Of a stretch of 10,490 bases of DNA, positions 1-6,677 are shown piece by piece. The notes beneath the pieces were generated by a model. That model ran no database searches and was not told the DNA's origin. It saw nothing but the letters and a program-made list of their open reading frames with translations. The DNA lies in assembly GCA_002418185.1 (NCBI GenBank), contig DIDN01000019.1:1-10490 (forward strand), given 5' to 3'. Numbering within the stretch: the first letter of the stretch is position 1; every line of letters starts with the position of its first letter. The stretch comes from Deltaproteobacteria bacterium UBA5799. GTDB lineage: Bacteria; Desulfobacterota; GWC2-55-46. The position numbers were made by a program, and so were the translations under genes.

Positions 1-25
1 TCTCGTCCCGCCTTAAATCAAAATC

Positions 26-48
26 TGGTGCCGAAGGGGGGACTCGAA
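26..48 (-). repeat. Second detached copy of the tRNA-Leu 3' end
   Basis: Another exact 23-nt copy of the T-loop-to-CCA segment of the tRNA-Leu gene (compare 368-390 and 214-236). Copy-to-copy steps are 188 and 154 bp. The 25 bp to its left (1-25) are also identical to the 25 bp left of the tRNA (343-367), so 1-48 and 343-390 form a perfect 48-bp direct repeat. The array therefore probably continues beyond the left edge of the window. Confidence 0.9.
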
Positions 49-213
49 GGGCTCCGCTCCGGCCTCCCGGCCGTTCGCTCTGCCCCGCGCGTCCGAGCTT
101 TCGTCGTTCCTCCCGGAACGCCTCATCCTCCCTCCGGTCGGCGCTCGGACGCTGTTCGAGTCGGGCGATTCCAATCCGAGAGGGAGCTTCCCCCGCATCG
201 CTTCTTTAATTTT
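49..213 (-). ncRNA. Structured spacer unit B of the tRNA-tail array (candidate RNA)
   Basis: This 165-bp spacer lies between the two detached tRNA tails. On the minus strand a perfect 9-bp stem (CGTCCGAGC at 151-143 with GCTCGGACG at 98-90) encloses the hairpin 105-120 (CGTTCC, loop GGGA, GGAACG). A second hairpin at 60-73 (CGGCC, loop GGGA, GGCCG) sits inside an outer stem, 82-85 with 49-52. Loops and joining bases match unit A (GAGGAYGAG, GGGA, AGAGCGA, GAGCGG) while the stem bases differ. It has about 33 extra nt next to the upstream tRNA tail, including a small GC-rich hairpin near 181-193. Confidence 0.55.
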
Positions 214-236
214 TGGTGCCGAAGGGGGGACTCGAA
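214..236 (-). repeat. Detached copy of the tRNA-Leu 3' end (T-loop to CCA)
   Basis: These 23 nt are identical to positions 368-390, the part of the tRNA-Leu gene from the T-loop (TTCGAGT) through the encoded CCA. The 5' strand of the T-stem and the rest of the tRNA are absent: the bases upstream on the minus strand belong to a different stem-loop. It is therefore a tRNA tail and not a tRNA. Such segments are what tyrosine-integrase elements leave when they integrate at tRNA 3' ends, but no integrase is visible here. Confidence 0.9.
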
Positions 237-367
237 GGCCGCCGCTCGATGCTCCCGCATCTCGCTCTGACCCGCGTTTGCTCGCTTACGGCCTTTCTCC
301 CGAAAGGCCTCGTCCTCGCGCTGCTCGGCGCGCGCAAACTGTTCTCGTCCCGCCTTAAATCAAAATC
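237..367 (-). ncRNA. Structured spacer unit A of the tRNA-tail array (candidate RNA)
   Basis: This 131-bp spacer lies between two tRNA tails. On the minus strand it contains: a stem at 330-338 with 277-285 (one mismatch) enclosing the perfect 8-bp hairpin 290-309 (GGCCTTTC, loop GGGA, GAAAGGCC); then a second hairpin at 248-261 (GATGC, loop GGGA, GCATC) inside a short outer stem, 269-272 with 237-240. The small hairpin is flanked by GAGCGA and GAGCGG. Unit B has the same layout with different paired bases. The transcript is inferred; reading through from the tRNA-Leu gene would produce it. Confidence 0.55.
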
Positions 368-454
368 TGGTGCCGAAGGGGGGACTCGAACCCCCACAGG
401 CTTTCACCCACAAGAACCTGAATCTTGCGCGTCTGCCAATTCCGCCACTTCGGC
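368..454 (-). tRNA. tRNA-Leu (anticodon CAG)
   Basis: Read on the minus strand this is a complete 87-nt tRNA with an encoded CCA end (368-370) and discriminator A (371). The acceptor arms GCCGAAG (454-448) and CTTCGGC (378-372) pair fully. The anticodon stem is CAAGA/TCTTG around the loop TTCAGGT, giving anticodon CAG, which reads CUG leucine codons. A variable arm and the T-arm (GGGGG, TTCGAGT, CCCCC) are visible. The long variable region agrees with a class II leucine tRNA. The last 23 nt of this gene are repeated twice downstream on the same strand. Confidence 0.97.
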
Positions 455-465
455 ATCGTGTACCC

Positions 466-495
466 AATTAAGCCTTGAATTGGAGCCTTTTTCAG
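466..495 (-). promoter_or_regulatory. Possible weak promoter for tRNA-Leu
   Basis: On the minus strand CTGAAA (495-490) and TTAATT (471-466) are spaced 18 bp apart, which would start transcription a few bases before the tRNA 5' end at 454. The match is weak, and the site overlaps the divergent promoter proposed for the transaldolase gene. Confidence 0.25.
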
Positions 496-503
496 GCTAT
501 CAT
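475..503 (+). promoter_or_regulatory. Sigma-70-like promoter for the transaldolase gene
   Basis: TTGAAT (475-480) and TATCAT (498-503) are separated by exactly 17 bp, close to the consensus -35 and -10 boxes. Transcription would begin near 510 and leave an 80-nt leader before the start at 590. Confidence 0.55.
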
Positions 504-589
504 TCGGCTTTAAACCGGGCAATGCCCTATTGTCTCTCGACAATTCGAAATCTTCGCACAGCGGAAAACTTTAGTCAAGGGAGTTTTTG

Positions 590-1234
590 ATGAAGTTCTT
601 CATAGATACGGCCAACTTGGAGGAAATACGGACGGCGGACGAGTGGGGCCTCATAGACGGGGTTACAACGAACCCGACGCTTGTCGCAAAGGAGAAATGC
701 GACTTCAGGGAGCGGATACGGGAGATTTGCACGATAATAGACGGCCCGGTGAGCGCCGAGGCAGTATCCCTGGACGCCGCCGGGATAATATCCGAGGCCA
801 GGGAACTTTCGAAGATACACAAAAACGTGGTCGTCAAGGTGCCCATGACCCTGGATGGGCTCAAGGCCGTCAAGGCCGTAAGCAAAGAAAATATCAAGAC
901 CAACGTGACCCTCGTCTTCTCGCCGGTCCAGGCCCTCATGGCCGCCAAGGCGGGCGCGACTTACGTAAGCCCCTTCGTGGGAAGGCTCGACGACATATCG
1001 CATACGGGCATGGACCTCATCGCCCAGATACTCGATATATACTCGAACTACGGGTTCTCGACAGAGGTCATAGTCGCGAGCATAAGGCACCCTGTGCACG
1101 TCCTTGAGAGCGCGGTCATGGGCGCCCATGTGGCCACCATACCCTTCAAGGTGCTCGAGCAGCTCTCAAGGCACCCGCTCACCGACTCGGGGATAGAGAG
1201 GTTCCTGAAGGACTGGGAGAAGGTCCCGAAATAG
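590..1234 (+). CDS. tal: Transaldolase, small TalC/FSA-type
   Basis: This 214-aa protein is the length of the small TalC/fructose-6-phosphate aldolase family, class I Schiff-base aldolases of the non-oxidative pentose phosphate pathway in the cytoplasm. It opens with MKFFIDTANL and has GVTTNPTL (24-31), SAEAVS (55-60) and VVVKVPMT (80-87), where K83 is the Schiff-base lysine. Position 57 is Glu. The E. coli fructose-6-phosphate aldolase has Gln at the matching site, so transaldolase activity is more likely. ATG 590 is preferred over the adjacent TTG 587 because GGGAG (579-583) lies six bases upstream. A 9-bp inverted repeat follows the gene, suggesting it is transcribed alone. Confidence 0.95.
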   Translation: MKFFIDTANLEEIRTADEWGLIDGVTTNPTLVAKEKCDFRERIREICTIIDGPVSAEAVSLDAAGIISEARELSKIHKNVVVKVPMTLDGLKAVKAVSKENIKTNVTLVFSPVQALMAAKAGATYVSPFVGRLDDISHTGMDLIAQILDIYSNYGFSTEVIVASIRHPVHVLESAVMGAHVATIPFKVLEQLSRHPLTDSGIERFLKDWEKVPK

Positions 1235-1306
1235 GCGACCGCTCCGGTTAAGGCCCGTGTGACTGCAATACGGAATCGACGAGACCAGCCCAAGAGTGTT
1301 TCTTCA

Positions 1307-1327
1307 GGCCGCCCGGCGCGGGCGGCC
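1307..1327 (+). terminator. Possible terminator hairpin after the transaldolase gene
   Basis: A perfect 9-bp inverted repeat, GGCCGCCCG (1307-1315) and CGGGCGGCC (1319-1327), has a 3-nt loop and lies 73 bp after the stop codon. The following tract is only modestly T-rich (CCATTCCTTTC), so an intrinsic terminator is plausible but not clear-cut. Confidence 0.45.
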
Positions 1328-1350
1328 CCATTCCTTTCACATACTACATT

Positions 1351-1380
1351 TTCGCCCGCAAGGCGAGGAGCGGATATAAT
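1351..1380 (+). promoter_or_regulatory. Possible promoter for the Dabb-rnr-ubiB block
   Basis: A perfect TATAAT box lies at 1375-1380. The upstream -35 region is poor (TTCGCC at 1351-1356, 18-bp spacing). It sits in the only gap (1235-1469) before the 1470-5582 gene block, which supports a promoter here. The leader it would produce contains nested inverted repeats (1395-1445). Confidence 0.4.
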
Positions 1381-1394
1381 TCTAATATCGGGCC

Positions 1395-1445
1395 GCCGGA
1401 ATGCACGCGCGTCAATTCGCACCCTTTTGCAAGGGTCCTTCCGGC
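1395..1445 (+). promoter_or_regulatory. Nested stem-loop in the leader of the Dabb gene
   Basis: GCCGGAA (1395-1401) pairs with TTCCGGC (1439-1445). Inside it ACCCTT (1421-1426) pairs with AAGGGT (1431-1436) around the loop TTGC. It ends 13 bases before the ribosome binding site, so it could affect translation or transcription of the gene at 1470. The role is not known and the pairing could be incidental. Confidence 0.25.
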
Positions 1446-1469
1446 AAGTCTTTCGAAAAGAGGTGCAAA

Positions 1470-1757
1470 GTGCTGGTCCATATCGTTCTCTTTAAGCTCA
1501 GGGACAGGTCGCCCGGCTCGATAGCCAGGGCGGCTCAAGTCTTGAGGGGGCTTGAAGGCAAGGTCCCGGTCATAAGGGATATAGAGGTGGGGGTTGACGC
1601 ATTGAGGTCGGAACGGTCCTACGACATAGCCCTGACGGTAAGGTTCGATAGTCTCCGCGACCTCGAAACCTACCAGTCGCACCCCGAGCACGTGAAGGTC
1701 GCGGAGTACATCGCATCCGTAAGGGAGTCGGTCGCGGTAGTCGATTATGAAGAATAA
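1470..1757 (+). CDS. Dabb-family (stress-responsive alpha/beta barrel) protein
   Basis: This 95-aa protein begins MLVHIVLFKL and contains the YQSHPEHVKVAEYI segment (about 68-81) typical of Dabb domain proteins, ferredoxin-like folds that dimerise into small alpha/beta barrels. Members include plant stress-responsive proteins and polyketide cyclases; the function of bacterial single-domain members is mostly unknown. The frame is open further upstream (to 1401), but GTG 1470 fits the family N-terminus and has AGAGG (1459-1463) six bases before it. The end overlaps the RNase R start by 11 bp, so the two are probably translationally coupled. Confidence 0.85.
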   Translation: MLVHIVLFKLRDRSPGSIARAAQVLRGLEGKVPVIRDIEVGVDALRSERSYDIALTVRFDSLRDLETYQSHPEHVKVAEYIASVRESVAVVDYEE

Positions 1758-3906
1758 CAAGAAGGAAGACCCGCGTAATATAGTGCTCCGGTTCATGGAG
1801 GAGGCCTCACCCGGCCCCCTGACCCTGAGGGAGCTCGTCCACGCCCTCGGGGTGCCGAGGGCCGACAGGGACAGGTTCAAGCGCCTTGTCAAGTCGCTCG
1901 TCTCCGAAGGGCTCCTCATAAAGACCAGGGGCGGGAGGTTCGGCCTGCCCTCGAGGATGAACCTCGTGACAGGCGAGCTTGTCTGCCACCCGGACGGCTA
2001 CGGGTTCGTGGTCCCGGAGGAGGGGCGCGAAGAGGGTGACGTATTTATAGGGAACCGCAAGCTCTCGGGCGCGATGCACGGCGACACGGTCGTCGCGAGG
2101 GTGGAAGGCAGCAAGCGCGGGGGCAGGCGCGAAGGCGCAATAATAAGGATTACATCGAGGGCGCACAGGACGGTAGTCGGCAGGTTCGAGCTATTAAGGG
2201 GCTTCGGCGTGGTCATTCCGTCGGACGAGAGAATAACGAACCAGATAATAGTGCCCCTGAAGGAGTCCGGCGGCGCGCCCCACGGAAAGGTCGTCTCTGC
2301 CGAGATAACCCGCTGGCCGGCGAAAGAGATGGCCGCGACCGCCAGGGTCATAGAGGTCCTCGGCGAACCCGACGACCCGGACGTGGAAGCTGACGTGATA
2401 CTCCGCAAATACGGGCTCTCGAACAGGTTCCCGGCCCCGGTCATGCACGAGGTCAAATCAGTACCCAAGGATGTCTCCCCGAAGGATATAAGGGGCAGGA
2501 CGGATCTCCGCGAACGGAACGTCTTTACCATCGACGGCGAGACGGCCAGGGACTTTGACGACGCCGTCTCGATAGAGAAGACCGACAGGGGCTACAGGCT
2601 ATGGGTATCCATAGCCGACGTAGGCCATTATGTAAAGGAAGGGACGGAGATAGACAAAGAGGGATACGCGAGGAGCACGAGCGTATATTTCCCAGACAGG
2701 GCCATCCCCATGCTCCCCGAGGCCCTCTCCAACGGCATCTGCAGTCTTAACCCCCGGGTCGACCGCCTGACCATGACCGCGGAGATCGAGTTCGACGAAA
2801 GGGGCGTACCGACGGGAAAGAGGTTCTACGAGAGCGTCATCCGGAGCGTAGAGCGGATGACCTACACGGACGTTAGGAAGCTCATACTGGACGAAGACAC
2901 AGCGCTCTCTTCGAGGTACGCGCACATAGTCCCGGACCTTAAGCTAATGGCGGCGCTCGCGGAGAAGTTGAGGGAGAGGCGCGCCGAGAAGGGCTCGATA
3001 GACTTCGACCTCCCGGAGCCGCAGATAATAATCGATATCGAGGGCAGGGTCGAGGACATAATAAAGTCCGAGAGGAACGTCGCGCACAGGCTCATCGAGG
3101 AGTGCATGCTCGCTGCCAACAGGGCCGTTGCAGAGGAGTTCTCCAGCCGGGGCCTGCCGTTCCTGTACAGGGTCCACGAGGAGCCGGGCGAGGACTCGAT
3201 AGCGGACTTCAAGGAGTTCCTATCGGCCTTCGGCATACGCTTCAGCCCCGAGGGGCCGAAGTCGTTCCAGGCCGTGCTCGAAAAGGTGGAGGGAAGGCCC
3301 GAGGAGAAGCTCGTGAACCACGTGCTTCTCCGCTCCATGAAGCAGGCGGTCTACTCCGAGGAGAACGCGGGCCACTTCGGGCTCGCCTTTGACGACTACA
3401 CGCACTTCACCTCGCCCATAAGGAGGTACCCGGACCTCATAGTCCACAGGCTCTTGAAGCTCCTCCTCAGGAAGAAATACGGGGCAGAGGCCAGGGAGCG
3501 GATGGAGGCGTACCTGCCGACAGCCGCCGGGCACACCTCGGCAAGGGAGAGAAAGGCCATGGAGGCCGAGAGGGAGATAGCGGACCTCAAGAAGTGCCAG
3601 TTCATGAAGGACAAGGTCAACGAGGTCTATGAAGGCCTTATCTCGGGCGTAACGAGCTTCGGTTTTTTCGTGGAGCTCAAGGACTGGTTCGTCGAGGGTC
3701 TCGTGCACGTCTCCATGCTCGCTGACGACTATTATATACACGACGAGAAGCGGCACGCCCTCGTTGGCGAGAGGACCAAAAGGGCGTTCAGGCTCGGCGA
3801 CGAGGTGGTGGTCAAGGTCGCGGCAGTGGACCTCGAAAGGCGGAGGATAGAATTGGTCCTCAATGAGGACAGACCGGCGAGGGCCGGGAGGAAGGGGCGC
3901 AGGTGA
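1747..3906 (+). CDS. rnr: Ribonuclease R
   Basis: This 719-aa protein is a 3'-to-5' exoribonuclease of the RNase II/R (RNB) family, which degrades structured RNA and acts in RNA turnover and quality control. Domains in order: an N-terminal winged helix (about 10-70), cold-shock domains (about 72-200, with DGYGFVVP at 83-90), the RNB catalytic domain (about 250-575) and a C-terminal S1 domain (about 625-705). The catalytic Asp cluster is visible in TIDGETARDFDDAVS (D263, D269, D271, D272), as is HFTSPIRRYPDLIVHR (553-568). The winged helix and basic tail (ARAGRKGRR) favour RNase R over RNase II. ATG 1747 lies inside the end of the Dabb gene with no clear ribosome site, which suggests coupling. 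The stop codon overlaps the next start. Confidence 0.96.
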   Translation: MKNNKKEDPRNIVLRFMEEASPGPLTLRELVHALGVPRADRDRFKRLVKSLVSEGLLIKTRGGRFGLPSRMNLVTGELVCHPDGYGFVVPEEGREEGDVFIGNRKLSGAMHGDTVVARVEGSKRGGRREGAIIRITSRAHRTVVGRFELLRGFGVVIPSDERITNQIIVPLKESGGAPHGKVVSAEITRWPAKEMAATARVIEVLGEPDDPDVEADVILRKYGLSNRFPAPVMHEVKSVPKDVSPKDIRGRTDLRERNVFTIDGETARDFDDAVSIEKTDRGYRLWVSIADVGHYVKEGTEIDKEGYARSTSVYFPDRAIPMLPEALSNGICSLNPRVDRLTMTAEIEFDERGVPTGKRFYESVIRSVERMTYTDVRKLILDEDTALSSRYAHIVPDLKLMAALAEKLRERRAEKGSIDFDLPEPQIIIDIEGRVEDIIKSERNVAHRLIEECMLAANRAVAEEFSSRGLPFLYRVHEEPGEDSIADFKEFLSAFGIRFSPEGPKSFQAVLEKVEGRPEEKLVNHVLLRSMKQAVYSEENAGHFGLAFDDYTHFTSPIRRYPDLIVHRLLKLLLRKKYGAEARERMEAYLPTAAGHTSARERKAMEAEREIADLKKCQFMKDKVNEVYEGLISGVTSFGFFVELKDWFVEGLVHVSMLADDYYIHDEKRHALVGERTKRAFRLGDEVVVKVAAVDLERRRIELVLNEDRPARAGRKGRR

Positions 3907-5582
3907 GCCCCGTTAGGGTGCATATCGCTTACAGGAGCGCGCGGAGGCTCAGAGAGATAGCGGGCGTTCTGGTGCGCCACGGCTTCTACCCCCTCATGGA
4001 AAGGCTCCGGCTCGCAAGGCTCGTGTCAATACCCATGCGGTTCGCCGGAAAAAGGAAAGGAGAGGACAGGCTTACCGAGCCGGCGAGGGCCCGGCTCGCC
4101 ATGGAAGAGCTCGGCCCCACCTTCATAAAGTTCGGCCAGATACTCTCGACAAGGCCCGACGTCGTCCCGCACGAGTTCATAATAGAGTTCCTCAAGCTCC
4201 AGGACTCCGTGAGCCCGCTCCCGTTCAGCGAGGTGCGTAAGGTCGTGGAGGCCGAGTTCGGCAGGCCTGTCGAGGACGTATTCTCCTCGATAGACGAGGC
4301 CCCGGCAGCCGCCGCGTCGATAGCCCAGGTCCACAGGGCGGTCACCCGGGACGGCAGCGAGGTGGTCGTAAAGGTGCAGAGGCCCGGCATCGAGGAGGTC
4401 ATAAACACCGACATAGCGATACTCAAGTACATGGCGCGGCTGGCCCTGAAGTACATCCCCGAGAGCAGGCTTTACGACCCGGTCGGTATGGTAGAGGAGT
4501 TCTCGAGGGTAATCAGAAGGGAGATGGATTTCAGCCTCGAGGCCAGCTACATGGAGAAGTTCAGGGAGAACTTCTCGGGCGACCCGAGGGTGAAGGTCCC
4601 GAAGGTATACTGGGACCTCACCGGCAGGGGCGTGCTCACGATGGAGCGCGTCCGCGGCATAAAGGTCGACCAGGTAAAAAGGCTCAAGGAGGAGGGCATA
4701 GACACCGAGGCGGTCGCCCACCTCATAGCCGACATATTCTTCAAGCAGGTCTTCGAGTTCGGCCTCTTTCACGGCGACCTCCATTCCGGCAACATATTCG
4801 TCCTCTCGGAAGACAGCATAGCGCTCGTGGACTTCGGCATAGTCGGCAGGATCGGGCCGGACATGAAGCAGGACCTTGCCGACATCCTCATCGGCATCGC
4901 GACCCAGGACATCGATGCCACGGTCAGGGTGTACCAGAGGATGGGCATACTGCCCGAGGCCATCGACAGGACCTCCTTCGAGATGGAATACCATGATATA
5001 ATCCTCCGGTATTTCGGGAGGCCCCTCAAGCACGTAAGGATAGGGGAGCTGCTGCTCGACTACATCAGGCTCGCCGCCCGGTACGAGATAATGCTTCCGA
5101 GGGAGCTCCTGCTTTTCGACAAGTGCATAATAGAGCTCGAAGGGCTCGCGAGGGTGCTGTACCCGGACGTCAACATACTCGACGAGAGCGAGCCGTACGC
5201 AAGGAGGCTTTTCGTCGAAAGGATAAGCCCGAAGTCGATTGCGGAGTCCGCGCTCTCGACCGCCTCTGACTACAAGGACCTCATTGCGGAGTTTCCCTCT
5301 CAGGCGGACAGGCTTATGAGGAAGGTGCTTGACGACAGGCTGAGGATAGAGTTCCTCCACAAGGGGCTCGAGGACTTCATGGGCGAGATGGACAGGTCCT
5401 CGAACCGGCTCACCTTCGGGGTCATAATAGCCGCCCTGATAATAGGCTCCTCGCTCGTTACCGCCGCTGAGGCTGCTCCCAAGTTCCTGGGCCTCCCGGT
5501 GCTGGGCGTGCTGGGGTTCGTAATCGCCTCGGTCCTCGGCTTCTGGCTGGCCGTCCAGATATTGAGGTCAGGGAAGTTCTGA
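3903..5582 (+). CDS. ubiB: UbiB/ABC1 (AarF-type) atypical kinase-like membrane protein
   Basis: This 559-aa protein belongs to the ABC1/ADCK/UbiB atypical kinase family, ATPases associated with isoprenoid quinone biosynthesis. The KxGQ motif is KFGQ (76-79). The alanine-rich loop that replaces the kinase P-loop is AAAASIAQVH (135-144). K157 (VVVKVQRPG) is the likely ATP-site lysine. The catalytic segment HGDLHSGN (290-297) and metal-binding DFG (310-312) are intact. Two hydrophobic segments (about 504-522 and 530-554) form a C-terminal membrane hairpin, as in E. coli UbiB. The start GTG 3903 overlaps the rnr stop by 4 bp and has GGAGG (3887-3891) and AAGGGG upstream; GTG 3918 is an alternative. 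No other quinone genes lie in the window, so the pathway role is inferred. Confidence 0.92.
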   Translation: MSPVRVHIAYRSARRLREIAGVLVRHGFYPLMERLRLARLVSIPMRFAGKRKGEDRLTEPARARLAMEELGPTFIKFGQILSTRPDVVPHEFIIEFLKLQDSVSPLPFSEVRKVVEAEFGRPVEDVFSSIDEAPAAAASIAQVHRAVTRDGSEVVVKVQRPGIEEVINTDIAILKYMARLALKYIPESRLYDPVGMVEEFSRVIRREMDFSLEASYMEKFRENFSGDPRVKVPKVYWDLTGRGVLTMERVRGIKVDQVKRLKEEGIDTEAVAHLIADIFFKQVFEFGLFHGDLHSGNIFVLSEDSIALVDFGIVGRIGPDMKQDLADILIGIATQDIDATVRVYQRMGILPEAIDRTSFEMEYHDIILRYFGRPLKHVRIGELLLDYIRLAARYEIMLPRELLLFDKCIIELEGLARVLYPDVNILDESEPYARRLFVERISPKSIAESALSTASDYKDLIAEFPSQADRLMRKVLDDRLRIEFLHKGLEDFMGEMDRSSNRLTFGVIIAALIIGSSLVTAAEAAPKFLGLPVLGVLGFVIASVLGFWLAVQILRSGKF

Positions 5583-5588
5583 GCCGTA

Positions 5589-5713
5589 GCAGGCTGCTGA
5601 AAGAGCCCAATCTGCTGCGTCGTTTTCAAAATTCGTCAATGAGGCGTACAAAAAAGTACGCCTCATTCCTCATTTTTTGACTCTTTGCATCTTGAGCTTT
5701 TTGAGCAGCCTGC
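5589..5713 (+). repeat. MITE-like palindromic repeat between ubiB and ribF
   Basis: This 125-bp element is bounded by perfect 10-bp inverted ends (GCAGGCTGCT at 5589-5598 and AGCAGCCTGC at 5704-5713), with weaker pairing continuing inward. Its centre is a perfect 12-bp hairpin (AATGAGGCGTAC 5638-5649, loop AAAAAA, GTACGCCTCATT 5656-5667). It encodes no protein and starts 6 bp after the ubiB stop. From memory, repeats with CAGCAGCCTG ends are common in deltaproteobacterial genomes; I could not check this. The hairpin, with a T-rich run nearby (5672-5677), may also stop transcription. Confidence 0.75.
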
Positions 5714-5749
5714 ATGTGATTTTGAGTTTTTCAGCAATCTGGTAGACCT

Positions 5750-6673
5750 ATGCGGATATTCCACGATTCGAAAAGACTGAGGAACAAGGCCGGCGACAAG
5801 GTGCTTACGCTCGGCAACTTCGACGGGCTCCATCTGGGGCACCGGAAGATACTCGAGAAGGTAAGGGAAAGGGCCGGGAAGCTCGGCTGCGCTTCGGTCG
5901 TCTATACCTTCGAGCCGCACCCGCTAAAGGTGGTCGCCCCTGAGAAGAGCCCGCCCCTCATACTGGACCCGGAGAAAAAAACGGAGCTTGTAGCCTCCCT
6001 CGGCATCGACTACATGGTCATTGCGAGGTTCACGAAGGGTTTTGCCGCAAAGCACCCGAGGCAGTTCGTCCTGGAGGAGCTTGTCCCGCTCAGGGTGAGG
6101 GAGGTCTGGGTCGGGCACGACTTCTCCTTCGGGAAAGGGAAGTCCGGCACGGCAGAGTACCTTGAGGCGCTGGGCCGCGAGCTCGGCTTCAGCGTCCGCG
6201 TGGCTTCGGCGTACCGGAAGGGCGGGGACGTGGTCAGCAGCTCCCGCATAAGGGGGCTCGTAGCCGTGGGCAGGGTCGGCGAGGCAGGAAGGCTCCTCGG
6301 GCGGCCCTTCTCCATAAGGGGCAGGGTGGTGCGAGGCATGGACCGGGGCAAGGAACTGGGCTTTCCGACCGCCAACCTCGAAGCAAGAAGCGAATTGCTG
6401 CCTGCCGACGGGGTCTACGCGGCCTACGCCGTCTTAGAGGGAAAGAGGATTGAGGCAGTGGTCAACGTTGGCACGGCCCCGACATTCGGCGGCAAGAAAC
6501 GGTGCATCGAGGCCCATATACTTGGATTCCGGGGAGACATTTATGGTAAAGATATCGAGGTGGAGTTCGTAAGGAGGCTCAGGGGCGAGAGGGCGTTCGC
6601 GTCCATGGACGCCCTTGCGCGCCGGATAAGCAAGGACGCGGAACGGGCCGGAAGGATATTAGGCTTGAGGTAA
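5750..6673 (+). CDS. ribF: Bifunctional riboflavin kinase / FAD synthetase
   Basis: This 307-aa protein is the length of bacterial RibF, which phosphorylates riboflavin to FMN and adenylylates FMN to FAD in the cytoplasm. The N-terminal FMN adenylyltransferase domain (about 15-170) has GNFDGLHLGH with the nucleotidyltransferase HxGH box (28-31) and SSSRIR (163-168). The C-terminal kinase domain (about 183-306) has GFPTANL (204-210), DGVYA (220-224), VVNVGTAPTF (237-246) and IEAH, with the likely catalytic Glu at 254. ATG 5750 gives the normal N-terminus; only a weak GGTAGA lies upstream. It begins a new gene block after the repeat and is 4 bp from aroE. No FMN riboswitch was recognised upstream. 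Confidence 0.96.
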   Translation: MRIFHDSKRLRNKAGDKVLTLGNFDGLHLGHRKILEKVRERAGKLGCASVVYTFEPHPLKVVAPEKSPPLILDPEKKTELVASLGIDYMVIARFTKGFAAKHPRQFVLEELVPLRVREVWVGHDFSFGKGKSGTAEYLEALGRELGFSVRVASAYRKGGDVVSSSRIRGLVAVGRVGEAGRLLGRPFSIRGRVVRGMDRGKELGFPTANLEARSELLPADGVYAAYAVLEGKRIEAVVNVGTAPTFGGKKRCIEAHILGFRGDIYGKDIEVEFVRRLRGERAFASMDALARRISKDAERAGRILGLR

Positions 6674-6677
6674 AGGG

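Noticed and set aside
90..151. Hammerhead-ribozyme-like core in unit B (GATGAG, stem, CGAAA)
   Set aside because: The essential CUGA part of the core is missing (GGAUGAG instead), and unit A has GUAA in place of GAAA although the fold is kept, so a hammerhead is not supported.
26..390. CRISPR-like array of a 23-bp repeat
   Set aside because: There are only three copies with spacings of 154 and 188 bp; the repeat is a tRNA 3' end and the spacers resemble each other structurally. No cas genes are present.
587..589. TTG at 587 as start of the transaldolase gene
   Set aside because: The ATG immediately after gives the family N-terminus MKFFIDTAN with better ribosome-site spacing.
28..590. Plus-strand open frames of 80 and 125 codons over the tRNA array
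   Set aside because: They read through tRNA tails and the tRNA gene antisense, lack family resemblance, and are explained by GC-rich sequence with few stops.
575..1129. 184-codon open frame antisense to the transaldolase gene
   Set aside because: It is a shadow of a well-conserved gene with no ribosome site or domain features.
4026..5360. 444-codon open frame antisense to ubiB
   Set aside because: The plus strand encodes a complete UbiB protein with all motifs; long antisense frames are expected from this GC-rich, AGG/CTC-biased codon use. The translation has no recognisable domain.
5583..5749. FMN riboswitch upstream of ribF
   Set aside because: None of the conserved RFN-element blocks was recognised; the gap is taken up by the palindromic repeat and a degenerate copy of its end.
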